From: Diphasiastrum complanatum
Lineage: Eukaryota; Streptophyta; Lycopodiopsida; Lycopodiales; Lycopodiaceae
NCBI GenBank assembly: GCA_029204225.1
Contig: CM055099.1
Location: 45,219,489-45,283,488 of the forward strand
Reading direction: 5' to 3'
DNA length: 64,000 nt
A program made the translations under genes and the position numbers. The first letter of the stretch is position 1, and each line of letters opens with the position of its first letter. Below the pieces are notes generated by a model, which saw only the letters and a program-made list of their open reading frames with translations, made no database searches and had not been told where the DNA came from. Positions 55,111-64,000 of the stretch are shown here, piece by piece.

Positions 55111-57523
55111 CTAGTCTTTCTTTGAGGATTTATTGATAAGGGCTTTGTGAATGTGAGGGATGACCCCCCCACCGGCTATTGTCCCCTTAATTAGTGTATC
55201 CAATTCTTCATCTCCCCGTATTGCTAGTTGAAGATGCCGTGGTGTGATTCGCTTCACCTTTAAATCTTTGCTGGCATTTCCAGCTAATTCCAACACCTCA
55301 GCAGTAAGGTACTCCAGAATAGCAGCTGAATAGACAGCGGCTGCTGCACCAACTCTACCATTGGCCGCAACTCGAGATTTCAAAAACCGATGGATGCGCC
55401 CAACAGGAAACTGCTCAATAGAATAATGGCATACCAAACAGTTAATCGTAGTTACTGTTAAGATACAGAGTCACTCTCAGCACAAGAATGGAAGCCTCTA
55501 AACATATGTTTATGATTGCTTTTGAGAAGAATGTGCGTCTAGAAATACTGCATCAGGCACCATATAGAAACATAGCGCAGACTAAGTGCAAGGCAGTCCT
55601 TGGATGACCATAATTATGACAAGGACAAGTTCCACATTTATAGAATTGACGGCATTCAGGTGGATTTAATAGACACAGGAGTTGGGACAGTGATCGCATG
55701 AACCATTACCGTTGAACTTAGGGACACCTGATGGTCTTCTGCACTAGAAAATGAAATGTCAAATACTGTACCAAATTCATACCCTTTGTTTGTAGACACA
55801 TAAGTATAAGTGACAGCATACAGTTTGAGCACAGATGAGGTTTTAAACAGTCCATACAGTTTCTAACTTCTAGGTATAAGAAAGATCATTAGGATAAGAA
55901 GAGTGACATTTCCTCTAATAGAAGTAATTCTACTTATTTCACACCTTCACGTACCTCTCGTTTGCACTTCTTTCCTTACGCATTTTAAGCCCAGAAGCAC
56001 TAGGACATCCCTACCACTCTCCAGAGCTATAGCAACCTACCGGACACGAATGCCCTTGCTCTCTAGGCTACGTAGATACGCTAGGCTGTGCATTTGCAAA
56101 CTAATTTTGCTTATTCCAGGTAACATGTATCCATTACGCACCCTTGTAAGCTCAGCCCTGGATTCTTGCGGAATTACAGGCCTCTATCTAGATCGAAATG
56201 TGATTTATTTATCTACCCAGCAACAATTTTACCCAACCCTGAGTGACATCCTAAATTCAGGACTCCCTTCTCTCAGTTATGCAAAACATGTGCACACCAT
56301 GTCGATAGAAATCGCAGTATGTTATTCGCTCCAATGGAGGATTTAAAGTCCGTTCAAGTTTCCAGCAATTATTCCAATCACAATATATTTTGGCTTATCA
56401 TCGATGACTTCTATTACAATGAAATGGAACTAAAAGGAGCAATAAATAAAGAGCTTTTTTAACATTCGCTTTGATTGTTATTGGACTGATATCTCGTTGA
56501 TTAGATCCTCGATTCATGACAGCAATTAAAAACCGTACGTGTTGTACAATCTCCAACTCTGTCGAGTCCGCCCACAAAGTTACTCCATCATGCATAGAAC
56601 GACTATATGCTACGACATCCCCAGTCACGTCATCAACGCCTGAGAGTAGGTGCAGGTCAAATGCATAAAGATATGTCCAAATTAGCTTTCGTACAGTTAT
56701 ATGAAGATCTACGACTTCTACATTTCGTAATGCCACAGGCAGGAACAAACAGAAATGTGAATGGTGCTTGGACGAGAGTGTATTATTGACACTACTGTCC
56801 AATAGAAAAGCATTCCTTAAAGTTCATCTGTATGATTCCAACTCCAGAAAACTAAGATAATTCTTAAAGGAAAGGTTACTTACATCACGTCAATCAAATA
56901 CGCATTGTAACAAATAGATAGTAAGAGTATTCAATAAAAACACAGGTCTAGACTCAATAGCGCAATATGCGTATAATTTACGCCTTGAAAGACTCTTGCA
57001 AACATGGAGTACTACAGTAAAGAGGCTTTCAAATTTTAAAAATGTTCAATTTCCGCCTTTCTTCTGAACTTTTGCATGAAATAAATCAGCCTGGTCATTA
57101 GTGTTACCAGTTCATGAACAACAAGATTCATGACGGCAGGTTTAACAATGCAACAGCACTCTGGAACAAAACTAATCCATCAACTGAGGAAATCACAAGC
57201 TAAAACATAAATTTACTCAAATAAGCTTTAGAACTTATAAATCAATGCTTGGTATTATTAAACCTGTAAAGAACGGCCTCCTATCAATAATATAGTAAGA
57301 AAGTGTACCAAGCTAGTCTGAGAAGAAGAGCTATTGCAATCCAGAGATAAATCAGGCTAAAACCAGGACATGAAAGAGCAACCGAGAGCATAGAAAACAG
57401 AACCTGTAACCCTGCACGAGAAGACCTAGAGACTGGCTTCTTCTTGTCCTTTTTGTCAGCATCAATGGTCTTGCCTAACAGGCCCTTGACTCCCTTCCCA
57501 GAGTGATTGCCCCCAATTACCAT
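55111..57523 (-). CDS. Histone H2A variant H2A.Z (two coding exons)
   Basis: Coding exons are 57523-57404 (40 codons) and 55410-55111 (99 codons plus stop), giving 139 residues. The junction reads RAGLQ|FPVGR, with GT at 57403-57402 and AG at 55412-55411; the intron is 1993 bp. H2A.Z replaces H2A in nucleosomes, often at promoters, and is deposited by SWR1-type remodellers. H2A.Z hallmarks are present: [39 protein letters not shown], the acidic patch [11 protein letters not shown], and the docking stretch [15 protein letters not shown]. The N-terminus [18 protein letters not shown] is about six residues longer than the usual MxGKG start of plant H2A.Z; Met57523 is the first ATG in the exon and is preceded by AAG. 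The gene looks intact and is the only confident host gene in the window. Low similarity of the N-terminal tail leaves the exact start slightly uncertain. Confidence 0.96.
55411..57403 (-). other. Long coding intron of H2A.Z
   Basis: GT donor after CAG and AG acceptor after TATTGAGC. Open frames inside (for example 55903-56346 plus) show no domain. No nested gene or transposon terminus is recognised. Confidence 0.9.
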
Positions 57524-58080
57524 CTTCAGTTTCCCAACAGATGCTCTGAAAATATCACAAGGAGCTGGAAAGGAATCAAACAAACAAAGATCCAAACTAA
57601 AACACCCATTTGCATGAACAGGCGGACAGTGTAAATCATATTCCGAAATGACACATTTACCTAAAGACTTTATCTGCTACAAGAAGCAAAAAAAACAAAC
57701 AGGGTTGTTGTAAACGCCAACTAGCACAAGCAAAACCTTGAAGCCCATTCTCATAATTGCCCAGAACAGAGACATATAAATGAGGCGAGCAGATTGCGTA
57801 GAAAATAACAAGGATCTACCTTTGAATCCGACCAAAAACGTTTCCCACCAGAGATTCTCGGGCGATGCAGCTCGAGACGACGATCCCAGAACAGCAGCAG
57901 CAGCAGCAGCAGCAGCAGCGAAGACGGAAGAAAACAAAGACAGCAAGAAAGAAAGAGAGCGCGAGCGAGCGAGCGAGCGAGCGAGGCGAAAAAGGGAGAG
58001 GGAGAGGAGAAGGAGATTATGGAGGAAATATTTGGAAGGGCGGAGACGGTTTTTGTGCAGCGTGTTTGTCTTCTGGTGGT
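57524..58080 (-). promoter_or_regulatory. 5' UTR, 5' UTR intron and core promoter region of H2A.Z
   Basis: A donor AAAG|GTAGATCC at 57821/57820 and an acceptor ATTTTCAG|AGCAT at 57546/57545 define a 275-bp intron in the 5' UTR. The upstream UTR exon is CT-rich on the transcribed strand and contains (CTG)9 (57892-57918, CAG on plus) and six GCGA units (57961-57984). The transcription start is not determined, but pyrimidine-rich TC tracts at about 57990-58020 resemble plant core promoters. Frames through the repeats lack an ATG. Confidence 0.7.
57892..57918. repeat. (CAG)9 trinucleotide repeat in the H2A.Z 5' UTR
   Basis: Nine perfect CAG units on plus, CTG on the transcribed sense strand. Confidence 0.92.
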
Positions 58081-59297
58081 GATTGCTAGTGGGTGGGTCG
58101 GGGCATGGGGACTAGGGCACCCTTCGGATAATCCGTCCCCTTTTTCCAACAAAAGTGCCCCCTATGTTGTATGTTATATGTCATCACATTCATTACTCAG
58201 GGTGAAAGTGCACTAACTTACAACTAGGATATGGTATTTGTCACTCCATACAACATCCAGTGTTGTTGTATGCGAAGCTCTGATAGAGCTCTATGTGAAA
58301 AACTGAATCTGGTGATGCATATGCACAGTTACTTGTACATCACTTATTGTGTTGCTTTTCTTACACCGTTGAAAGAGTGTCTTCACACTACTTTGCTTGG
58401 GAAGTGCATTGGCAATAAGACGGGTCAAAGGCATCTTACAAGTGATGGTGGACCCCCCATCCTTTCACATTCTAAGGAGTGGCCACCCGGCAACTTATAT
58501 GGTGGGAAAATTTTGAAATTATCCTTCATCAAGCCCAAGTTGCCGCCTCACATGCCACATTGGGGCATGTAAAGTGTAATGTCAAAGGGCCAGTGGCCTA
58601 TTTGCCCTTTATAAACTAATAGTGTTTTGACACTTGGTCATTACCCTAATTGTACAAATATACACTGTACCATGCTTGAAATGTTGGAATTTTAATTCCG
58701 CGCCTTCCATAATACGTTATTTCTCATAGTTCAAGTTGTGAGATACATTCACAGTTCACAATCATCATCTCTAATCCTAAAGTTTGATTTAAATTGAACA
58801 ATAAACAACTCACTCAATGGCTCTCTTATCCAATCGTGTTGGCTGCCTAACTACTCTACATCAAAAGTTTTCACCCTTGGAAAGCAATATCTACTTTACC
58901 AAACAACAAATTAGAATAAACATAAAAAGGAAAGTAAAAATATAAATATTTAACTCAACAAATGGAGATTTATGCACGAGCATTATTTATATGTTTGTAC
59001 ACGGTACCCACCATGACTCAAAATGTGTTACTTGAAATACAGAATGTAATCTAATGTCGCTTTTAATACAACATAGAAATGATATGAAACATGATAAGCA
59101 TTAATCCTAGTGTAAATTGAGCAAGCTTCGAATGGATTTGGTGCAAATTACTGCAATAATTCCTGCAGACAAGTCGAAATATCAAATATAATCTTGATTG
59201 ATCTTTTGCTACAATCTTAGATAATTATTCTGATCAAGAGATCAATGTGATGAGAATACTACTTCGCTAACTACTTACTCAATTCAGCGCAAAGACG
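58081..59297. other. Intergenic DNA, upstream region of H2A.Z
   Basis: No gene is recognised. The short plus-strand frame at 58231-58572 shows no domain. Regulatory sites for H2A.Z are likely near the left end. Confidence 0.4.
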
Positions 59298-59618
59298 TAC
59301 GTCATTAGCACTTGGAGTTTCTAACGAAGCAGAACCTGGCAGATTAAATCGCGTAATCAGCCGTATCGTGCTATTCCAGGACCGTACATTTATACGGTGG
59401 TTCTGCATTTACGTATTTACATATTTATATGACTCTAAAAATGTACGATGCATTCATCATGAACATTCACGAAATAGAACAATAGAAAAGATGAAAATTC
59501 ATGAAACAGAAACAGAAACGATGAAATTTCCATTCAAAGACTTCCGTCATACATTTCTTTACTTCCAAAAACTTCATATCTAAAGCGGGCATCCAAAATC
59601 CTCTAATTACAAAAGTAA

Positions 59619-61479
59619 CTAGTACGTAAGCATTAAAACTTTGCTTCCTATAGCATTCACAGCATTGGTATTTCTTACATTCTTTTCATTCAAAAGCAAC
59701 CCATCAATCTCATCTTGAATAGCTTTATTGCTCCACCAATCGTCATCTAAACTAAGCAGACAATCCACAGAATTCTCAGTACTAACAAAATCACAAAATG
59801 CAAATGAACTATTTAGTGGTAGTATTGAAGCCATCCCAGCAGAAAAACCGTGAACTGCTGCATCATAACGTTTTCTCTCAAAATCAAGAGCAGCTTGCCA
59901 CGAAACATTCCCTCCGGTTCCAGGAACTACAGATGCTAAATTTTGAAGAGCTCTCATCTCGATACCTTGAAAATCAGAATTATAGCGCATGTAGCCCTCT
60001 CTTGACATGTGCCCAGTGAGTTTCATACCAACTTCAGCAAGAACGCCCATACAGTTGAAGCGTTTCACAACAGATACACGAGCACTTTTGTTCGTCATGA
60101 AATCAACGTCACATCCAGGAACATCTTTTGCCATAATTTTCATCCATTTCGAAATTCTTTTCAAACCAACTCTCTGTTTCGAAAACCACTGCAAAAGACA
60201 ATAAGTAATCAAAATTCTTAAAATTATGCAACATGAACAAAAAACACAAAATATTCACCATTCAAAGGATACGTCTTGGCCCATCAATTGCTCGTAGGAA
60301 GAATGGATGTGAATCACCGTCTTCAGAATTCCAAACAGGCAAATGGGAAAAATACTCTTCAAAAGTGTGAATCACATCAGCTAAGTAACAAGTCACAGGT
60401 TGCCTAAGTTTTTCAGGCTTACAATGCAGACGATCAACTTTATGATTCTTAGAAGCTCGTTCATCAAATCTAATGAACGTTCCCATGTTATCAAGGCAAA
60501 CTTCAAAGTGTGAAATGCACAGATTGTACAACTCTGTGTGTCCACGAACACAAAAATTATGACAAGCATAAAATGCAAGCCGCATTAAGAGCCCACTGCC
60601 ATTATCACACTGCATAAAACTCTGACATAAGACTGATTTCACTTGCAAAGGAGTAAGTGACTGAGTATACTTTCTTTTTCTTCCAATCCCAACAGCACAA
60701 GAACGTTGTACAACAGTTAGACAAGCAGCTCTTACTTTTTTAAAACGTGCATCCAACATGATATTAAATTCCTCAACAGGAAGACCAATGCACACACTAT
60801 TTTCCTCTAGTTTAGCCTTGATCATTCTACCAATACCACGTAGAAGGCCCACAATGGTTTCTCATGGATAAAGAGTTCCATTTTTCTTTTGGACTTGGAG
60901 AAAGAAAGATGTCAACAATTCAAGCAATTTATTAATATCAGTTTCAAACATCTCTTCTATCGTAACAGAACAATCCGATCCAACAACAAGTCTCCAGTCG
61001 TCAAACCTATTACGAGACCACCGATCAACATTAACAGACTTTCTAAAACCACCTTTCTCAACAAGTGCAAGTTCTGAGTGATCTAGATCACGAAATCCTA
61101 CACGCAACATATCAATTCGGTCAGAAGAATATTGCAAAGGAACCAGATTACCATGACCAGACAAAACATTTCTAGAGCAGTCCGCATTATCAGAGATAAG
61201 AGCGCCATCCTTCAATACAACTTCAGAAGACATAACAACAGAAGCAAGAATATTTGAAAACATAGCACCGCCATTGTGCAATGGCACAATAGCGCAATTA
61301 TCCATCAGAAGCAACCTAAACAACGAACACAGGAATCTCTCAAGATCTTCTGACACAAAAACCAAAAACGCCATCACATTATAAACACAAGCACACAAAC
61401 AGGATTCCGAACAACTGACAAAGAAAGCTTCAGGATCTGCAAAGGACTCCAAGCGCCATTCGTAGTTCAAAATCACCAT
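59619..61479 (-). pseudogene. Tyrosine recombinase of DUF3504/KIAA1958 type (Crypton-related), two in-frame UGA codons
   Basis: From ATG 61479, one frame runs through TGA at 60864-60862 and TGA at 60264-60262 to a probable 70-bp intron (60258-60189, GTGAAT...TTTTGCAG). It continues from 60188 to a stop at 59619. Residues follow the DUF3504 family in order: DINKLLELLTSFFLQVQKKN (N-terminal SAM-like core-binding region), LDARFKKVRAAC, RKRKYTQSLT, FYACHNFCVRGHTELYNL (catalytic Arg), a KNHK block, WFSKQRVG, then TNKSARVS (His-x-x-Arg replaced by Lys-x-x-Arg), LTGHMSREGYMRYNS (catalytic His and Tyr). About 200 N-terminal residues are unassigned. The fold would cut and rejoin DNA via a 3'-phosphotyrosine link. 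The UGA codons could come from CGA by methyl-cytosine decay (pseudogene). Readthrough or different splicing is possible but less likely. Confidence 0.82.
60189..60258 (-). other. Probable 70-bp intron in the recombinase gene
   Basis: Donor AATG|GTGAAT, AT-rich body, acceptor TTGTCTTTTGCAG|TGG. Removing it brings WFSKQRVG directly after the RAIDGPRRIL block, where the family has a Trp-Tyr/Phe-Ser stretch. The TGA at 60264 remains just upstream of the donor. Confidence 0.65.
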
Positions 61480-61640
61480 TGCCAACCAGAAAGAGCGCCA
61501 GCGCCAACGGCCAGAGAGCGACGTCGCTGCTTCAACGAAGAGACGAAGGATCGGAAGAGAGTCGGAGAGACGAACGAAGAACGAAGGAAGAGACGAACGA
61601 ACGAACGAAAGAAGATCAAACGTTCAATCAGACGTCACTT
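61480..61640. repeat. Low-complexity GAACGAAC/GGAAGAGA tract upstream of the recombinase
   Basis: Purine-rich imperfect repeats of CGAA and AGACGAA, then two direct copies of ACGTCACTTC (61633-61654). It probably covers the 5' UTR and promoter of the minus-strand recombinase gene. Confidence 0.55.
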
Positions 61641-61736
61641 CAAACGTCACTTCTAGCGTTAATGTCTACATACGATATTAAAACCGTATGAAATACGTAC
61701 TATACAAATATATACGAAATACGTGCTAATAACGTA

Positions 61737-61768
61737 AGATAACAGCCCGGGCGGGGCCAGTTATCTAT
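61737..61768. repeat. GC-rich imperfect hairpin
   Basis: AGATAAC and GTTATCT arms enclose CCCGGGCGGGGCC-type sequence. It lies immediately outside the candidate right terminus of the recombinase element and 40 bp before the end of the terpene synthase pseudogene. Confidence 0.55.
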
Positions 61769-61808
61769 TACAAATCTGGTCTCGTCTGAGGATCAGAAGA
61801 ATCATTAC

Positions 61809-62843
61809 TCAGCTCTTGAATATCTCTACATGTGCAACAAATTGATGTACTGGTGTTGGGGCATCAGGCATATGCATACTGTCCTTCAGGAACGAGGACG
61901 GAGGACAACCTGAAGAGGAACATCTATTACCTTTCGGCTTTGCGTCCACACCATGGTATCGAGCTGTTTCTAACGACCAATAAAGGTTTCCAGCCATCCG
62001 GTTGCCCAAGCTTTCGAGGTAGCTTTGTAGTCCAGGTTTTGCCATGAGATGTGAATTTTTTTGAAGTTCATGGAGAAGCGTAACGAAATCTCGCATACTG
62101 TCTCAACACTGACCTGGAAGTCGTGAGACTCGTTGAAACACACCACGGAAGGAATATTATCATATTCGCCTCTCGAATACTCTGATTTCACCGACAAGAG
62201 ATCGTTGACCCACGAAATATGATCTATTGCTGCATCATGGAGCTGCGAAACTAGCGGATTCGTCAAAGTCTCTTCATCAAGCTCTATTCCCAGTGATTAT
62301 TCCAACAAGACGAAGGCCACGAATAGAGCAGAAGTATTTCGACGCTTGAGAATGTAGGTTTGCACATCCGGGATACTTTGTGCTTGTCGACAGGAAATTT
62401 GGGACAGGCATATCGGGGAATATCTCACTCCACCAATCCAGTGTTATCGTCACGATTCTACGTACCCCCTTAGCCGGGGAATTAGCTTTTCCCACAAGAG
62501 TATTGAGAAGGGATTGGAAGAGTTCTTCAGCCGCAGAAAGATTGATTCCTACGCCATTCAGGTCGTCATTAATGTCATCGAAGGCGAACAACCAAGAGAC
62601 GCATTTGACGATGGATACACAGCGTCTGCTGTCACCATTGGCGTAACCCAAGCAACAAAGGAGAGGAAACTGAGACTGAAGAAGAAGCTTTCTGTGTTCT
62701 GCGGCAGATGGTTTGAACTGCGACAGGATCCAGGAGTCACCTTCCTGTTTAATTTCATCAAAGTCTGGATGGCAATTTCTGGGAGCAGAACATTGGAGAG
62801 GAGTTATGCTGATTCGGTGAATGAGGCAAAGGTAGTCCATCAT
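61809..62843 (-). pseudogene. Microbial-type terpene synthase-like (MTPSL) pseudogene
   Basis: From ATG 62843 the frame gives the N-terminal PRNCHPDFDEIKQEGDSW block, then WLFAFDDINDD with the aspartate-rich DDxxDD metal-binding motif (about 62563-62585), to DWWSEIFPDM. A frameshift around 62410-62440 moves the reading to another frame with IPDVQTYILKRRNTSA. TAA at 62298-62296 replaces the expected Tyr before SLGIEL. The same frame then has HDAAIDHISWVNDLLSVKSE with the NDxxSxxxE motif. A second frameshift near 62100 precedes LQSYLESLGNRMAGNLYWSL and ETARY. A short stretch between DM and IPD is missing relative to the family. No introns are visible. Active MTPSLs ionise prenyl diphosphates to make mono- and sesquiterpenes. 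This copy cannot. Confidence 0.85.
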
Positions 62844-62910
62844 GAGTCCTTTGAGAGACACTGTTCTATCACACAGTTAATTCGTGAGGCGACAAGAGCT
62901 GCAGTCATGG
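62844..62910. other. Upstream flank of the MTPSL pseudogene
   Basis: No promoter element is identified. Confidence 0.3.
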
Positions 62911-62949
62911 TATATATATATATAGGTAGATAGATATATATATATATAT

Positions 62950-63011
<62 letters not shown>

Positions 63012-63030
63012 GGGGAGGGGGAGGGGGGGG
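62911..63030. repeat. Compound microsatellite (TA)n-(GA)n-(G)n
   Basis: (TA) runs, about 50 bp of GA repeat, then G-rich runs ending GGGGGGGG. Low complexity only. Confidence 0.93.
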
Positions 63031-64000
63031 GTGGTTGGGGACTAGGTGATAATGTTGTCCTGATTCTAGTGGAATCAACATTCTAAAGAGTGAACCATAT
63101 GCCTAACTGAATTATAGAGATTGTGTAGAAGCATGTTCTCATAGTTTCATGATTTTCTGGAATTTCAAGATATAATACAGATTAATTGACGGTTTTTTAT
63201 GTAATGCTAATTGTGGGCAGATATTGTATTGAAATTGAGATACGAATATACGTAATCAAGGGATTGTTATTTTTTATAATTTTCAGTTCATTTCAATGAC
63301 AAAAGGCATATGACTTGTTTGACATCTCTAAAAAAATTATGTCTACAAAATTTAGTCTTTTGAAGTAAATTTTGTATTCGTGATAGATGTGTTTGATGTC
63401 GTAGTGTTGTAACTAAAAAGAAGTTGCATTTTGAAAGAATAGCAAATAACATAATATAATAAGATCATCTATGTCTCTATGAAAGACGGAATTGTCATTG
63501 CCAAAAAGATACATGTAATCAAGTACTTACTAATTACAAGAATTAGATGGATGTATTAACAATATGAAAGCCTACAATTAAGTTGAGATTTTAGAGTTCT
63601 TATTAGTTAGTCAAATTACTTATATATAGATCAACTCTGCAAAATCGTTTTTTATTTCAACAAAGTTGTTTTTGGATTTAAATATACTAAAATACTATAA
63701 AAAAGAGACCAGCATTGACTTTTAAACAATTTGTAACAAGTTTTAATTCTTCTTTCATGAGTCTTATCTCTTCTTTATTGAATCTATCATTTGGTTATTC
63801 AATTTGTTTGTGATCATAATTGTTACGGAACGAAAACAAGTGAATCTGTAAGCATACAAGTGTTGCACAAGAATCGAGTTTCAATTTTTTTTTATGAATC
63901 TATGTCTTCTATGATGAATTCATCATTTAATTGCTCAGTAATGAGTGCGCTTACTTCTAAACACTTTGTATCATTTTCAGCACTTTTTATTATGAATTTA
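63031..64000. other. AT-rich DNA, nothing recognised
   Basis: No open frame of note, RNA gene or repeat structure is seen in the last 970 bp. Confidence 0.45.

Larger units (their letters stand above)
59298..61736 (-). mobile_element. Candidate Crypton-like element with short inverted ends
   Basis: TACGTCATTAGCAC (59298-59311) and GTGCTAATAACGTA (61723-61736) are inverted copies with one mismatch (C/T). They flank the tyrosine recombinase gene, giving a 2.44-kb unit. TACGTATTT and CGTAC words are frequent just inside both ends. No clear target duplication is visible (AGACG versus AGATA). Known Cryptons usually lack terminal inverted repeats, so either this is a distinct group or the match is fortuitous. 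A single 14-bp match over 2.4 kb is suggestive only. Confidence 0.4.

Noticed and set aside
55903-56346. 147-codon plus-strand frame inside the H2A.Z intron as a nested gene
   Set aside because: No domain, no codon-use signal and no splice or promoter support. It lies wholly in a well-defined intron on the other strand.
57751-58152. Minus-strand frames with poly-Ala or poly-Leu in the H2A.Z 5' region as a small protein or uORF
   Set aside because: They read the (CTG)9 repeat and TC-rich UTR. The apparent starts are TTG codons, and no ATG opens them.
59290-61741. Target site duplication for the Crypton-like unit (AGACG versus AGATA)
   Set aside because: Only three of five bases agree, which is not better than chance.

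Overview
The window is nuclear DNA of a land plant, most likely a non-seed plant (bryophyte, lycophyte or fern grade). Evidence: spliceosomal introns, a typical plant histone H2A.Z gene, dense Ty1/Copia and some Ty3/Gypsy LTR retrotransposons primed by initiator tRNA-Met, and a decayed microbial-type terpene synthase-like (MTPSL) gene, a family reported from non-seed land plants and not from seed plants. The placement is inference.

Positions 1-49,600 are almost entirely a nest of transposable elements. The left end holds an LTR in minus orientation (662-1321) and a decayed plus-strand element (2287 to about 5140). A nearly intact Copia element follows at 5695-12006, with 862-bp LTRs that look identical, a perfect CTAAC target duplication and one frameshift in integrase. 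Next are an inverted fragment of that element's leader and gag (13576-14137), a minus-strand non-coding LTR element (14555-20061), Copia and Gypsy fragments (20062-21394), and a second Copia element (21395-28332) whose leader-to-integrase segment is tandemly duplicated. At 28333-29290 lies a minus-strand unit with a Gypsy RT fragment, a GATATC hairpin array, a TATA box and six G-boxes. An LTR (30199-30728) abuts a histone H3/CENH3-like pseudogene. A non-LTR reverse transcriptase pseudogene (31600-34740) is split by a perfect solo LTR (33103-34250). Three decayed minus-strand Copia elements fill 36919 to about 46990, followed by simple repeats, foldbacks and a solo LTR (49052-49585).

Positions 49,600-64,000 are gene-bearing. 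The one clearly intact host gene is H2A.Z (CDS 55111-57523, minus, two coding exons, a 5' UTR intron and a long coding intron). Upstream of it lies a minus-strand gene for a tyrosine recombinase of the DUF3504/KIAA1958 type, related to Crypton transposases (59619-61479). It has two in-frame UGA codons and candidate inverted terminal repeats. The MTPSL pseudogene (61809-62843, minus) follows, with both metal-binding motifs present but frameshifts and a stop codon.

The least expected items are the Crypton-type recombinase, a GATATC-cored hairpin array found in two retrotransposon leaders that appear to belong to different superfamilies, the dense G-box promoter, and the CENH3-like retropseudogene. 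Coordinates of decayed elements are approximate unless both termini and target duplications are stated.
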